Positions 1 through 8,466 of a stretch of DNA of 64,000 nucleotides are shown piece after piece (within the stretch, counting starts at the first letter, position 1; every line of letters begins with the position of its first letter). The notes beneath the pieces are model-generated. The model saw only the letters and a list, made by a program, of their open reading frames with translations. It did no database searches and had not been told where the DNA came from. The translations under genes were made by a program, and so were the position numbers. This DNA is from Streptomyces sp. NL15-2K (GTDB lineage: Bacteria; Actinomycetota; Actinomycetes; Streptomycetales; Streptomycetaceae). Location: NCBI RefSeq assembly GCF_030551255.1, contig NZ_CP130630.1, positions 1,798,001 through 1,862,000 on the forward strand, given 5' to 3'.

Positions 1-105
1 ATGCGGCACCTGGAGGAGGTGTCGGGCAAGATCGGCACGCTGGGCTCGATCACCACCAGCGTCGTCTACTCCTCACCGCTGCCCCGGCGTCCGCTGGGCC
101 ACTGA
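1..105 (+). CDS. Lrp/AsnC-family regulator, C-terminal end
   Basis: The open frame runs in from the left edge and stops with TGA at 103-105. The visible 34 residues include HLEEVSGKIGTLGSITTSVV, which matches the end of Lrp/AsnC regulators, where the RAM ligand-binding domain finishes with a short hydrophobic strand of this type. The ATG at position 1 is probably an internal methionine, because a full regulator needs about 110 more residues upstream, including the DNA-binding helix-turn-helix. The downstream genes are on the opposite strand and converge on it, with only 2 bases between stop codons. The family call rests on a short segment. Confidence 0.55.
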   Translation: MRHLEEVSGKIGTLGSITTSVVYSSPLPRRPLGH

Positions 106-107
106 CC

Positions 108-3100
108 TCACCCCACGCCGCGCTGCCGCAGCACCGAACCGGACCTCCCCTTCACGACCTCCAACTGCGCGTGGATCCGCCGCCGCAGATCGGGGACGTG
201 GCTGACGATGCCGACGCTGCGGTCGCGTTCGCGCAGGGAGTCGAGGACGTCGAGGACCTCGTCGAGGGTCTGGTCGTCGAGGCTGCCGAAGCCCTCGTCG
301 ATGAAGAGGGTGTCCAGCCGGACCCCGCCGGCCTCGTCCGTGACCACGTCGGCGAGGCCGAGGGCGAGCGCGAGGGAGGCGAAGAAGGTCTCGCCGCCGG
401 ACAGGGTGGCCGTGTCCCGCTCGCGGCCGGTCCAGGCGTCGACTACGTGCAGCCCGAGCCCGCTGCGGCCGCGTCCGCTGCGGTCGTCGGAGTGGACGAG
501 GGTGTAGCGGCCGGACGACATGCGTCGCAGCCGTACGGTCGCGGCGGCGGCCACCTGTTCCAGCCGGGCCGCCAGGACGTACGACTCCAGGCGCATCCGG
601 CGTTCGTTGTCCGCCGAGGTGCCCGCGGCGAGTCCGGCCAGCCGGGCCACGCGGTCGTACTCCTCGCGCAGCGGCGCCAGCCGCCGTACCCCCGCGGACG
701 CTCGCAGGGACAGCCGGTCGAGTTCGGCGCAGCGGCGGTCGGCGGCGTCGCGGGCGGAGGCGGCGTCGCGCAGCCGCTGGGCCGCGAGAGCCGCGGCCCG
801 CTCCGCCGCGGTGAGGTCGGCGGGCGGCTGCTGGGCGGCGGCCGCGGTGTCGGTCTCGGCGAGGAGGGCGCGTACGGCGGCCTCCTCGGACTGCCAGGCG
901 TCCAGCCGGTGCTGGAGTTCGCGGTGGGCCGCGTCGTCCAGGAGTGCGGCGGCCGCGGCCTGCGGTGTGTCGAAGCCGGCCCGGAAGGCGGCGTCGGCGA
1001 GGCGGGCGTCGGCGTCCTTGAGGCGCTGGGCGGTGTCCTCGGCGGCACGGGCGGCGTCGGCGGCCTCGGTGAGCAGCGCGACCCGCCGCTCCAGCTGCGC
1101 GGCCCGCGCGGCCACGCTCTCGGCGGCGCCGCGCGCCTGGGCCAACTCCGCCTCCAGCGTGGCCTTCTCGCGGTCCAGGCGCTCGCGGCGACCGACCCGG
1201 GAGGCCGCCCGCACCGCCGTCTGCTGGTGGGCGGCGGTGCGCCGCTCGTGTTCGTCCTCGGCCCGGCGCAGCTCCTCGTGCGCGGGGTGCAGGGCGGAGG
1301 CGTCCCTGCGGGCCTGCGCGTACAGCCGCTCCAACTCGTCGGCGGCTTCGGCGAGTTGGTTCGTCGGCGTGTCCCCGGCCTCGGCGGTGGCGGCGGCCAG
1401 GGCTTCCCGTACGACGCCCAGGCGCCGTTCCTGCTCGGCGTGCTGTTCCTCCGCCTGCTGGTACGCCGCCAGCGCCCGCTCCTCCGCCTCCCGGTCGACG
1501 TGTCCGGCGTCCTTGCGCGCGGGTGCGGGGTGGTCGGTGGCGCCGCAGACGGCACAGGGCTCGCCGTCCGTGAGCTGGGCGGCGAGTTCGGCGGCGATGC
1601 CGTTCAGTCGCTGTTCCTTCACGTCCAGCCAGTGCGCCTTGGCCTTCAGCGCCTGCTCTCGCGCGAGACCGGCCTGTTCGGCGGCCGTGTCCGTGTCGCC
1701 GGCCAGTTGGTCGCGCATCCGGGCGGCGGCGAGCCGCTGCCGGGCGGGCTCGCGCCGCACGGCGAGTTGCTCGGCGCGGGTCGCGGCCTCCTGGGCGGAC
1801 TCGATACGGGCCTGAAGACCCGCCCGGGTCGCCTCCCACCCGGCGAGCCAGGTCTCCGCCTCCAGACGGACGTCCTCGTCGGCCCGCTCCTGACGGTCCA
1901 GGTCGACGCGCTCGGCGACGAGTTCGGCGAGCCGCTGCTCGGCACGACGGGCCGACTCCAGCCCGCCCAGCTCCTCGGTGGCCCGGCGCGCGGCGGTGGC
2001 GAGGCCGGCGGCGCCGGCGTCCGTGACGGTGCCGTGTGCCCGGCCGAGCATCTCGCCGAAGGCATCCCGCAGCAGACCACGCGCGTGTGCCTCCGCCGCG
2101 GCCGCCCTGCGGTGTTCGGCGTCGGCGGACTCCCACAGTTCCAGGGCCGGTGCCACCGCCTCCGCCTTGCGGGCCCGCTCCATGCGTGCCTGCGCCTGGC
2201 GGTGGGCCTCGGCCCGCTCCGCCAGGTGCGCGGCCCGCTCCTGTGCCTCGGCGAACCGCCGTTGCAGCCGGTCCAGTTCGCGTGCCTCGTCCCATGCGCG
2301 CCCGGCGACCGCGTGGGCGGACTCGGCGGCGGTGAGGCGGCAGTGGGCGATGGTCAGCAGTTCGCGGGCGGTGCCGCGGGCGACGGCGGCGGCGCTCAGG
2401 ACGGCTTCCGCCAGCCCCGGCTCGCCCGGTGCCAGCTCCGGCAGCTCCATGGTGTCGCCGGCGGCCTGCTGCATGCGGTGCGCGTCGGCCAGCAGGGCGG
2501 CGTCCCCCTCGCGCACCTGGGCCTCGGCCGCGCGTCGGCGCTCGGCGAGGCGCTGCTCGACCGCGGCGAACCGGCGGGTGTCGAAGAGGCGGCCCAGCAG
2601 CTTGGCGCGCGCCTCGGCGTCGGCGCGCAGAAAGCGCGCGAAGTCGCCCTGGGGCAGCAGCACGACCTGGCAGAACTGCTCGCGGCTCATGCCGAGCAGC
2701 TGGGCGACCTCCTCGCCGATCTCCTGGTGGGAGCGGCTGAGGTCCTTCCAGGCGCCGGCCGTCGCGTCGTACTCGCGCAGCCAGGTCTGGGCCTTGTCGA
2801 GGGTCGTGCCCGAGCCGCGCTTCTTGGGCCGCTCCCAGGGCGGCTGCCGGGTGATCTCCAACCGGCGGCCCGCGACGGTGAGTTCGAGGCGGATCTCCGT
2901 GCGCGTGCCGGGCGCGGCGTGGTCACTGCGCAGGGTCGTGCCCTGCCCGGCCTGGCGGGCGCCCGGCACCGAGCCGTACAGCGCGTAGCAGACGGCGTCC
3001 AGGACGGAGGTCTTGCCGGCCCCCGTCGGTCCGTGCAGGAGGAAGAGCCCGGCGGCCGACAGTTCGTCGAAGTCCACGGTCTGGGAGCCGCCGAAGGGCC

Positions 3101-3134
3101 CGAACGCGGTGATGTCGAGACGGTGCAGCCTCAC
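108..3134 (-). CDS. sbcC: Exonuclease subunit SbcC (Rad50-like ATPase)
   Basis: About 1008 residues starting at GTG (3134), read as MRLHRLDITAFGPFG. The N-terminal Walker A is GPTGAGKTS (about residues 33-41). Long charged coiled coils flank a zinc-hook motif CAVC near residue 526. The C-terminus has the ABC signature LSGGE and the Walker B LFIDEGFGSLD. Known role: SbcC with SbcD forms an ATP-dependent nuclease that cuts hairpins and processes DNA ends, so it acts in DNA repair on the nucleoid. The start codon overlaps the SbcD stop (GTGA), indicating translational coupling. Length is normal for the family. A longer upstream extension of the same frame lies inside sbcD and is not coding. Confidence 0.95.
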   Translation of the reverse strand: MRLHRLDITAFGPFGGSQTVDFDELSAAGLFLLHGPTGAGKTSVLDAVCYALYGSVPGARQAGQGTTLRSDHAAPGTRTEIRLELTVAGRRLEITRQPPWERPKKRGSGTTLDKAQTWLREYDATAGAWKDLSRSHQEIGEEVAQLLGMSREQFCQVVLLPQGDFARFLRADAEARAKLLGRLFDTRRFAAVEQRLAERRRAAEAQVREGDAALLADAHRMQQAAGDTMELPELAPGEPGLAEAVLSAAAVARGTARELLTIAHCRLTAAESAHAVAGRAWDEARELDRLQRRFAEAQERAAHLAERAEAHRQAQARMERARKAEAVAPALELWESADAEHRRAAAAEAHARGLLRDAFGEMLGRAHGTVTDAGAAGLATAARRATEELGGLESARRAEQRLAELVAERVDLDRQERADEDVRLEAETWLAGWEATRAGLQARIESAQEAATRAEQLAVRREPARQRLAAARMRDQLAGDTDTAAEQAGLAREQALKAKAHWLDVKEQRLNGIAAELAAQLTDGEPCAVCGATDHPAPARKDAGHVDREAEERALAAYQQAEEQHAEQERRLGVVREALAAATAEAGDTPTNQLAEAADELERLYAQARRDASALHPAHEELRRAEDEHERRTAAHQQTAVRAASRVGRRERLDREKATLEAELAQARGAAESVAARAAQLERRVALLTEAADAARAAEDTAQRLKDADARLADAAFRAGFDTPQAAAAALLDDAAHRELQHRLDAWQSEEAAVRALLAETDTAAAAQQPPADLTAAERAAALAAQRLRDAASARDAADRRCAELDRLSLRASAGVRRLAPLREEYDRVARLAGLAAGTSADNERRMRLESYVLAARLEQVAAAATVRLRRMSSGRYTLVHSDDRSGRGRSGLGLHVVDAWTGRERDTATLSGGETFFASLALALGLADVVTDEAGGVRLDTLFIDEGFGSLDDQTLDEVLDVLDSLRERDRSVGIVSHVPDLRRRIHAQLEVVKGRSGSVLRQRGVG

Positions 3135-4294
3135 CGCGCCACCTCCCGCACGGCCTCGTCCGCGCGCACCGCGTCGAACGCGTCCCGCAGCACCGCCCGC
3201 TCCCGCTCGTCGGGCCCGGCGCCGCGCACATGGGCCACGAAGTCCTCCGCGATCTGCTGGTCGCTGCGGCCGGCGAGGCGCTTGGCATACGACACGGCGG
3301 GGTCGTCCGGGGCGCGTTCGGGGTCGAAGACGAGGCTCAGCGTGTGCGGGAAGCGCTCGGTGAGCCGGGCCATGGGGTCGGCGGGGCGGACTGCGTCGGT
3401 GAGGGTCGCCTCGACCCAGGCCTCCTCGTGCCGGGCGAGGTCCGGATCGGCGAGCAGCTCCTCCAGGGTGCCCCGGACGCGGGCCAGCGCGCGGGGCACC
3501 GGGCAGTCGACGCGCTCGGCGGTGACCGCGCCGTCGGCGGCCAGGTCGACGAGCCACATGCTCTTGCGGTGGCCGGCCTCCGAGAAGGAGTACGGCAGCG
3601 GGGAGCCGGAGTAGCGCACGCGCTCGGTGATGGTCTGGCTGCCGTGCAGGTGCCCGAGCGCGGCGTAGTCGACGCCGTCGAAGACCCCGGCGGGGACGGC
3701 GGCCACTCCGCCGACGGTGATGTCCCGCTCGCTGTCGCTGGCCTCGCCGCCGGTGACGAAGGCGTGCGCGAGGACGACGGAGCGGGTGCCCCCCGCGCGG
3801 GTGGCGAGGTCGGCGCGGACCCGGTCCATGGCGGCGGCGAGCACGGCCTCGTGCCCGGCCTTCTCGACGCCGAACTCGTCCTTGACCAGGGCGGGTTCGA
3901 GATACGGCAGTCCGTAGAAGGCCACGTCGCCGTGCCCGTCGGTGAGAACCACCGGCGTCCCGCACGCCGACGGATCGGTCCGCAGATGGATCCCCGCGCG
4001 CCCGATCAGGCCGGCGCCCACGCCGAGGCGGCGCGCCGAGTCGTGGTTCCCGGAGATCATCACCGTGGGCACACCGAGGTCGGCGAGGCGGTGCAGGGCG
4101 TCGTCGAACAGCTCGACCGCGGCGAGCGGCGGCACCGCACGGTCGTACACGTCCCCCGACACGACCACCGCGTCGACCTCGCGCTCCCGCACGGTGGTGA
4201 CGAGGTGGCCGATGAACTCGGCCTGGGCTCCGAGCATGTTGACCCGGTGGAACGCCCGGCCGAGATGCCAGTCGGAAGTGTGCAGAATTCTCAA
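3131..4294 (-). CDS. sbcD: Exonuclease subunit SbcD (Mre11-like)
   Basis: A 387-residue calcineurin-like metallophosphoesterase starting MRILHTSDWHLGR. Metal-binding motifs are in order: DWHLG near the start, GDVYDR (about 45), SGNHDS (about 83), LAHAF and LGHLHG. These are the five phosphoesterase motifs of SbcD. It supplies the Mn-dependent nuclease active site of the SbcCD complex. It is first in a two-gene operon with sbcC, whose start overlaps its stop by four bases. Length and order are standard for actinomycetes. About 260 bases without a recognised gene separate it from the divergent gene at 4556. Confidence 0.95.
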   Translation of the reverse strand: MRILHTSDWHLGRAFHRVNMLGAQAEFIGHLVTTVREREVDAVVVSGDVYDRAVPPLAAVELFDDALHRLADLGVPTVMISGNHDSARRLGVGAGLIGRAGIHLRTDPSACGTPVVLTDGHGDVAFYGLPYLEPALVKDEFGVEKAGHEAVLAAAMDRVRADLATRAGGTRSVVLAHAFVTGGEASDSERDITVGGVAAVPAGVFDGVDYAALGHLHGSQTITERVRYSGSPLPYSFSEAGHRKSMWLVDLAADGAVTAERVDCPVPRALARVRGTLEELLADPDLARHEEAWVEATLTDAVRPADPMARLTERFPHTLSLVFDPERAPDDPAVSYAKRLAGRSDQQIAEDFVAHVRGAGPDERERAVLRDAFDAVRADEAVREVAR

Positions 4295-4512
4295 GACGCC
4301 GCCCCGACCCGCAATGTTTCCCCCTACTCCGCCCCGAGACCCGGCACCGATCCAGCACGGTCCTCGCTGTCAGCACCGACCACGCTAACGCCTGTCAGCA
4401 CCTGCTCCATCACGGACGTCGGTTCGGCGGCATTTGTCTCGCTCTATCGCGCCTGGGCCGGGCGGCATTGGAAAGCGGGCCAAGCGCCCCGGGACGGCGC
4501 GGCCCAACTGCC

Positions 4513-4518
4513 TATAAT
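4513..4518 (+). promoter_or_regulatory. Possible -10 box (TATAAT)
   Basis: A perfect TATAAT lies 38 bases upstream of the GTG start at 4556, in otherwise GC-rich DNA where such a hexamer is rare by chance. No good -35 was found at 17-18 bases upstream (the area reads gggacg-like), so this is a candidate only. Confidence 0.3.
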
Positions 4519-4555
4519 CGGTCCGCACGCGGCGGAGGAATTGCAGGGAGACCCG

Positions 4556-5197
4556 GTGATCGACCGATACGTCGCAGAGCTCGACCAGGCCTTGCGCGGC
4601 CCACGGGCGGTCAAGGCGGACATGGTCGCCGAGGCACGCGACAGCCTCTTGGACGCGGCCGAGGCGTACGCGGAGAAAGGCCTCGACCGCGAGAGCGCCG
4701 AGCGGTGCGCAGTGGACGACTTCGGTTCCGTCCAGGTCATCGCCCCCGACTACCAGGTCGAGTTGGGCCTTGCACAGGGTCGTCGTACGGCGCTGTTGAT
4801 CTGTGCCGTCCTGACCGTCCAGCCAGTGGCGTGGTGGGGACTGCTGCGTTTCGCCGGGCAGGGCGCGGACGAATCCGGAAGTGCCGGTTACACGCTGATC
4901 AACGAAGTGGTGCGGTGGACCGGCACCGGTGCCATCGTCATGGCACTGGCGGTGGTGATCGCCACGGGTGCCGGAGTGCGCCATCTCGGTGCGCGCCCTC
5001 GCCTCGTGCGTGTCGTCGGCGTCTTCGCATGCGCCGTCAGCGTCGTGTTCGCCGTTCTGGGGCTGCTGCTGACCCTCTACAGCCCGGCCACGGACTCGCT
5101 CCTGGGTGTCACGGGACTGCCGAGCACCGCGCTCCTGCTCGGGGTGCCCCTGATCGGTATCGCCGTGGCGGGCCGCCGCTGCCTGAGCGCGGCGTAA
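4556..5197 (+). CDS. HAAS/DUF1700-like membrane protein
   Basis: 213 residues from GTG 4556, preceded by GCAGGGAG at good spacing. The N-terminal 80 residues form a soluble helical segment (IDRYVAELDQALRGPRAVK through DFGSVQVIAPDYQVEL) with the ARDSLLDAAEAYAEKGLDRE pattern typical of HAAS or permease-prefix domains. Four hydrophobic segments follow: ALLICAVLTVQPVAWWGLL, GAIVMALAVVIATGAG, VVGVFACAVSVVFAVLGLLL and TALLLGVPLIGIAVAG. Such proteins are often encoded beside PadR regulators, as here (PadR at 5394-5726, convergent). The function of the family is poorly defined, and a membrane stress or transport role would be inference. Confidence 0.75.
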   Translation: MIDRYVAELDQALRGPRAVKADMVAEARDSLLDAAEAYAEKGLDRESAERCAVDDFGSVQVIAPDYQVELGLAQGRRTALLICAVLTVQPVAWWGLLRFAGQGADESGSAGYTLINEVVRWTGTGAIVMALAVVIATGAGVRHLGARPRLVRVVGVFACAVSVVFAVLGLLLTLYSPATDSLLGVTGLPSTALLLGVPLIGIAVAGRRCLSAA

Positions 5198-5393
5198 CCA
5201 CCCGGGGCGACGCACGCCCGTTCACGTCCGGTCCCAGCGACGCGCGGGAGCCGGGCTGGTCCCGACGCACAACGGCGTCGGCCCCACACCGCTCCCGCCC
5301 GTACGGCACGTCCCGAAACTCTTCAAGGACGCACCCGGGCGCCCCCGCACAGCCGGATCCCCCGTCCGTACACGGCGCTGCCCGGCAGCAGCG

Positions 5394-5726
5394 TCAGGCC
5401 GTCGCCGGTCCCGGGTGCAGGACCCCGTCGACCATCGCCGCGAAATCCCGCCACTTCGTCCGCTCGGTGGCCAGCGCGCGGCTGCCCGCGGCGGTGAGCT
5501 GGTAAGTACGCCGCCTACGGCCGCTCACCGTGCTCCACTCGCTCTCCACGAGCCCGGCCCGTTCGAGTCTGCGCAACGCGGGATACAGCGAACCCGTCGG
5601 CAGGTCCAGCGCCCCGCCACTGCTCACCTGAAGAGCCTCCATGACCGCGTACCCGTGCAGGGGCTCCCGTTCGAGCACCGCGAGGATCAGCGCGTCCAGA
5701 TGGCCCCGTAGCGCTTCAGACATCAT
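5394..5726 (-). CDS. PadR-family transcriptional regulator
   Basis: 110 residues, starting MMSEALRGHLDALILAVLE. A winged-helix PadR N-terminus is clear: the segment LHGYAVMEALQVSSGGALDL with TGSLYPALRRLERAGLVES forms the helix-turn-helix, followed by the wing STVSGRRRRTYQLTAAG. Short PadR proteins of the subfamily-1 type bind dyads over their own promoters. The DNA just upstream of the start (5727-5780) holds two short dyads sharing the GTAG/CTAC core, so autoregulation is likely. Probable targets are this gene, the membrane gene at 5892, or the HAAS-like gene at 4556. Confidence 0.9.
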   Translation of the reverse strand: MMSEALRGHLDALILAVLEREPLHGYAVMEALQVSSGGALDLPTGSLYPALRRLERAGLVESEWSTVSGRRRRTYQLTAAGSRALATERTKWRDFAAMVDGVLHPGPATA

Positions 5727-5780
5727 GTAGACAATCTACGGCATGCACTAGCGTAGCCAGCCTACATATGGGCAATCTAC
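5727..5780. promoter_or_regulatory. Candidate PadR operators
   Basis: A perfect dyad GTAGA-caa-TCTAC sits at 5727-5739, immediately next to the PadR start codon. A second, GTAG-ccagc-CTAC, is at 5753-5765, and a half-site CAATCTAC at 5773-5780 repeats the right arm of the first. The spacing between the two dyad centres is 26 bases. The region is AT-richer than its surroundings and contains the presumed promoters for the PadR gene and the divergent membrane gene. Confidence 0.5.
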
Positions 5781-5891
5781 CTATCGGACGGGCTCACCCC
5801 GCCGCAGACCCGGGAGCGGGTCGAGGGCCGGCCGGTCCGGACGTCGGCCGATTCGGCGCTCGCACCGAGCGCCAGAGAAGGGAGCCAGCGC

Positions 5892-6311
5892 ATGGCCATC
5901 AAGGAGAAAACCCGGAATGACCTGCGCGAATTACCTTGGGTGACGATCGTCGCGCTGGGCGCCTTCGCGCTCATCCGCCCCGTGCTGAGCATCGTGGGGG
6001 CGTATGACGACGGACCACTGAAGAAGCAGGTGGGCCCGTTGATCTTCACTACGCTGATCATCGTCGTGTGGATCGCCACCGCCGTGGTGCGCCGGGTCCC
6101 TCGCCCGGTGCAGACGATGGCGTTCGTCGGCGTGGCCTACGGCGTGCTGGCGCTGCTGCTGAACATCTCGCTGCAGCCGTTCCTGGACAGCGCGGAGCTG
6201 CCGCCGGTGCCCGGCATGATCGGCATTCTCGTCTTCAACGCCGCGCAGGGCGCCGTCTGCGGTCTGATCGTCCTGGCGCTGCTGCGCCGACGGGCACGCT
6301 CCGGGCGGTGA
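5892..6311 (+). CDS. Small integral membrane protein
   Basis: 139 residues from ATG 5892, with a GGGAG-like ribosome site a few bases upstream. After a short charged N-terminus (MAIKEKTRNDLRELPW) there are four hydrophobic helices: VTIVALGAFALIRPVLSIVG, PLIFTTLIIVVWIATAVV, TMAFVGVAYGVLALLLNI and GMIGILVFNAAQGAVCGLIV. It ends in a basic tail. It is divergent from the PadR gene across the candidate operators, so PadR may control it. I do not recognise a named family. Confidence 0.75.
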   Translation: MAIKEKTRNDLRELPWVTIVALGAFALIRPVLSIVGAYDDGPLKKQVGPLIFTTLIIVVWIATAVVRRVPRPVQTMAFVGVAYGVLALLLNISLQPFLDSAELPPVPGMIGILVFNAAQGAVCGLIVLALLRRRARSGR

Positions 6312-6338
6312 CATTCCCCGCCGACCGCCGACCGCCCG

Positions 6339-6968
6339 TTATGACGCGTCCCCGTATGCCTCTCCGCCCAGTTCGAAGCCGGCGGTCCCCGCGGTCGCGT
6401 CCGCCAGCCACGCCCGGAAGGCCTCCACATCGGCGTCCGGCAACCCGATCTCGAGGGTGACCGCCTCGCCGTACCGCACGTCGCGCACCTCACGGCCCGT
6501 GGACCGCAGGTCGTTCTGCAGCTTGCCCGCCCGCTGGTGGTCGACGGTCACCGTGGCCAGCCGGAAGCGGCGGCGGGTGAGTGTGCCGAGGGTGTCCAGG
6601 GCCTCGCCGACCGCTCCGCCGTACGCCCTGATGAGTCCGCCCGCGCCCAGCTTGACGCCGCCGTAGTAGCGGGTGACGACGGCGACGACGTACCGCATGT
6701 CGCGGCGCAGCAGCATCTGGAGCATGGGGACACCGGCCGTGCCGCCGGGTTCGCCGTCGTCGCTCGCTTTCTGGATCGCGGCGTCGGCGCCGATGACGTA
6801 CGCGTAGCAGTTGTGCGTGGCGTCCGTGTGCTGCTTGCGGATGCCCGCGATGAACTCCTGGGCCTGCCGCTCGGTGGCCGCCGGGGCGAGGGCGCACAGG
6901 AAGCGGGATCGGTTGACCTCGGTCTCGTGCACGCCCGCGCGGGCGACTGTGCGGTACTCGTCCTGCAT
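6339..6968 (-). CDS. yigZ: YigZ / IMPACT-family protein
   Basis: 209 residues starting MQDEYRTVARAGVHETEVNR. The UPF0029/IMPACT domain is clear: SRFLCALAPAATERQAQEFI, then HTDATHNCYAYVIG, SDDGEPGGTAGVPMLQML, and VVTRYYGGVKLGAGGLIRAY. These are the hallmark strands of YigZ. The C-terminal ferredoxin-like domain follows from about residue 130. The biochemical role is not settled; eukaryotic IMPACT affects translation control. It is separated by about 85 bases from the phosphatase gene upstream on the same strand. Confidence 0.92.
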   Translation of the reverse strand: MQDEYRTVARAGVHETEVNRSRFLCALAPAATERQAQEFIAGIRKQHTDATHNCYAYVIGADAAIQKASDDGEPGGTAGVPMLQMLLRRDMRYVVAVVTRYYGGVKLGAGGLIRAYGGAVGEALDTLGTLTRRRFRLATVTVDHQRAGKLQNDLRSTGREVRDVRYGEAVTLEIGLPDADVEAFRAWLADATAGTAGFELGGEAYGDAS

Positions 6969-7054
6969 CGGGCCAGCGTATGCGGAGCGCCTGCCACCAC
7001 CCGCGCGGGTCGGCTCAGCGCTTGTGCCTGGCGGTCAGCGCTTGCGCCTGCCGG

Positions 7055-7600
7055 TCAGCGCTTCTTCCCGCCCCGCGCGACGATCACGTTCGTCAGCAGG
7101 GCCGTGCCCGGGGTGAGGGCCTCCCAGGAGGTGCCGCGCCAGGCCAGGACGGCGATCGCCGAGGTCGGGAACTTCACGCGCACCTGGTCCAGCGCGTCGT
7201 CGAGACCGTCCCCGGCCAGGTCGAGCACCAGGTCCTCCAGGCCGGGGTTGTGCCCGATCAGCAGCAGTGTGTCGACCTCGGTGGGCACGTCGTGCACGAC
7301 GTCCAGCAGGTCGGGTACGTCGGCGGCGTACAGGTGCGCGTCGAAGCGGACCGGCGGCGGCGTGCCCCACTGGGCAGAGGCCAGGTCCCACGTCTGGCGG
7401 GCGCGTACGGCGGTGGAGCACAGGGCGAGGTCCGGGAGCAGGTCGCTCTCGGCGAGGATCCGGCCCGCGACCGGCGCGTCCCGGCGGCCGCGCGGCGCCA
7501 GCGGGCGTTCGTGGTCGACGACGCCGTCCGGCCAGGCGGACTTGGCGTGCCGCAGGACGACCAGGTGACGCAGCGGGCCCGCTCCCGCGCGGGCGATCAT
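7055..7600 (-). CDS. SixA-like histidine phosphatase
   Basis: 181 residues. The active-site motif is VLRHAKSAWPDG near residue 18, where the RHAK histidine would be phosphorylated. The second catalytic histidine is in LLIGHNPGLEDL (about residue 123). This pattern matches the short SixA branch of the histidine phosphatase superfamily, which removes phosphate from phosphohistidine proteins or small substrates. Its ATG overlaps the stop of the upstream CysRS-like gene (ATGA), so the two are translationally coupled and probably functionally linked. The substrate is unknown. Confidence 0.85.
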   Translation of the reverse strand: MIARAGAGPLRHLVVLRHAKSAWPDGVVDHERPLAPRGRRDAPVAGRILAESDLLPDLALCSTAVRARQTWDLASAQWGTPPPVRFDAHLYAADVPDLLDVVHDVPTEVDTLLLIGHNPGLEDLVLDLAGDGLDDALDQVRVKFPTSAIAVLAWRGTSWEALTPGTALLTNVIVARGGKKR

Positions 7601-8319
7601 GCCGGGGCTCCCAGGTCGCGGGTGAGTTCGAGGCCGAGCAGCCGGTCGGCGTAGGCGTATGTCTCGAAGCGCGCGCCCTCGGGCCGGTCCGAGGTCTCCA
7701 CCCGGTGCAGGACCCGCAGGACGGAGGGTACGTCCAGATCGTCCTCCCAGGCCGTGCGGAGCTCGTCGCGCACGTCCTCGGGGATCGCCCGTGACGGCAG
7801 GCGCGCCCAGTCGGCGACGGCGCGGCGCCAGCGGAAGAGCGTGTCCCGGGCCTCGTCCAGAGCCGCCGCGTCGAGCCGTACGGGCGCGCTCCGGCGCCGG
7901 GAGAGCAGCGCCAGGCGTACGGCGGTGGGATCGGCGTCCTCCGGAATCGCGGGCGCCGCCGGGTCGACCGGCGCTACGGCGACCTTGATGCCGTCGGGGG
8001 CCGTGCGGTCCTCGCCCGCCACATGGATGACCTGGGACTCGCCCAGTCCGGTCCCGGTGGGCCGGCTGTCCTCCAAGGGCCGCATACCGAGCGTGGCGGC
8101 ACCCGCCCGCAGTTCCGCCTGCTCCCGCTCGCCCGTCAGCAGCGCCCAGACCGGCGTGCCGCCCAGCTCCAGGGCCCGCACCAGGAGGTCGGTGACCAGC
8201 AGCACGCGCAGGGCTGTGGCGTCGTAGCCCGCCGTGTGGGCCTCGACGCGGGTCAGCCCGCGCCGGGCGGGAGCGGCCTCGACGGGCTCGCCGGTTCGGG
8301 CGTCGATGATGCGCAGCAC
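7597..8319 (-). CDS. Cysteinyl-tRNA-synthetase-like orphan protein
   Basis: 240 residues from GTG 8319, starting MLRIIDARTGEPVEAAPARR. The N-terminal layout (LRIIDARTG, a proline-alanine stretch, GLTRVEAHTAGYDATALRV, LLVTDLLVRALELGG) recalls the Rossmann start of class I cysteinyl-tRNA synthetases. The family HIGH and KMSKS motifs are not visible and the anticodon domain is absent. It may be a degenerate relative that binds a nucleotide or thiol compound. It overlaps the phosphatase gene by four bases. Sequence upstream of GTG 8319 in the same frame lacks coding character, so this start is preferred. The family assignment is tentative. Confidence 0.6.
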   Translation of the reverse strand: MLRIIDARTGEPVEAAPARRGLTRVEAHTAGYDATALRVLLVTDLLVRALELGGTPVWALLTGEREQAELRAGAATLGMRPLEDSRPTGTGLGESQVIHVAGEDRTAPDGIKVAVAPVDPAAPAIPEDADPTAVRLALLSRRRSAPVRLDAAALDEARDTLFRWRRAVADWARLPSRAIPEDVRDELRTAWEDDLDVPSVLRVLHRVETSDRPEGARFETYAYADRLLGLELTRDLGAPA

Positions 8320-8466
8320 GGGGTGAGCGTAGGCCCGTGAGCAGCGCCGCGCCACCGACAACCCGAACAGACGTTCAGTCGTCACGGCGGGAAGCAGGGG
8401 AATCAGCGGGCATGGTCCGCTGTTCTCCGGGATGCCAGCTCTTCCGCGAGCCCAAGGAGACCGACG

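Noticed and set aside
73..2295. Long Arg/Gly/Pro-rich open frames antisense or frame-shifted to sbcC
   Set aside because: High G+C DNA keeps alternate frames open; composition is skewed and no motif appears. SbcC explains the region.
171..3614. 1147-codon plus-strand frame opposite sbcCD
   Set aside because: Shadow of sbcCD, with Gly/Leu-rich sequence lacking domains.
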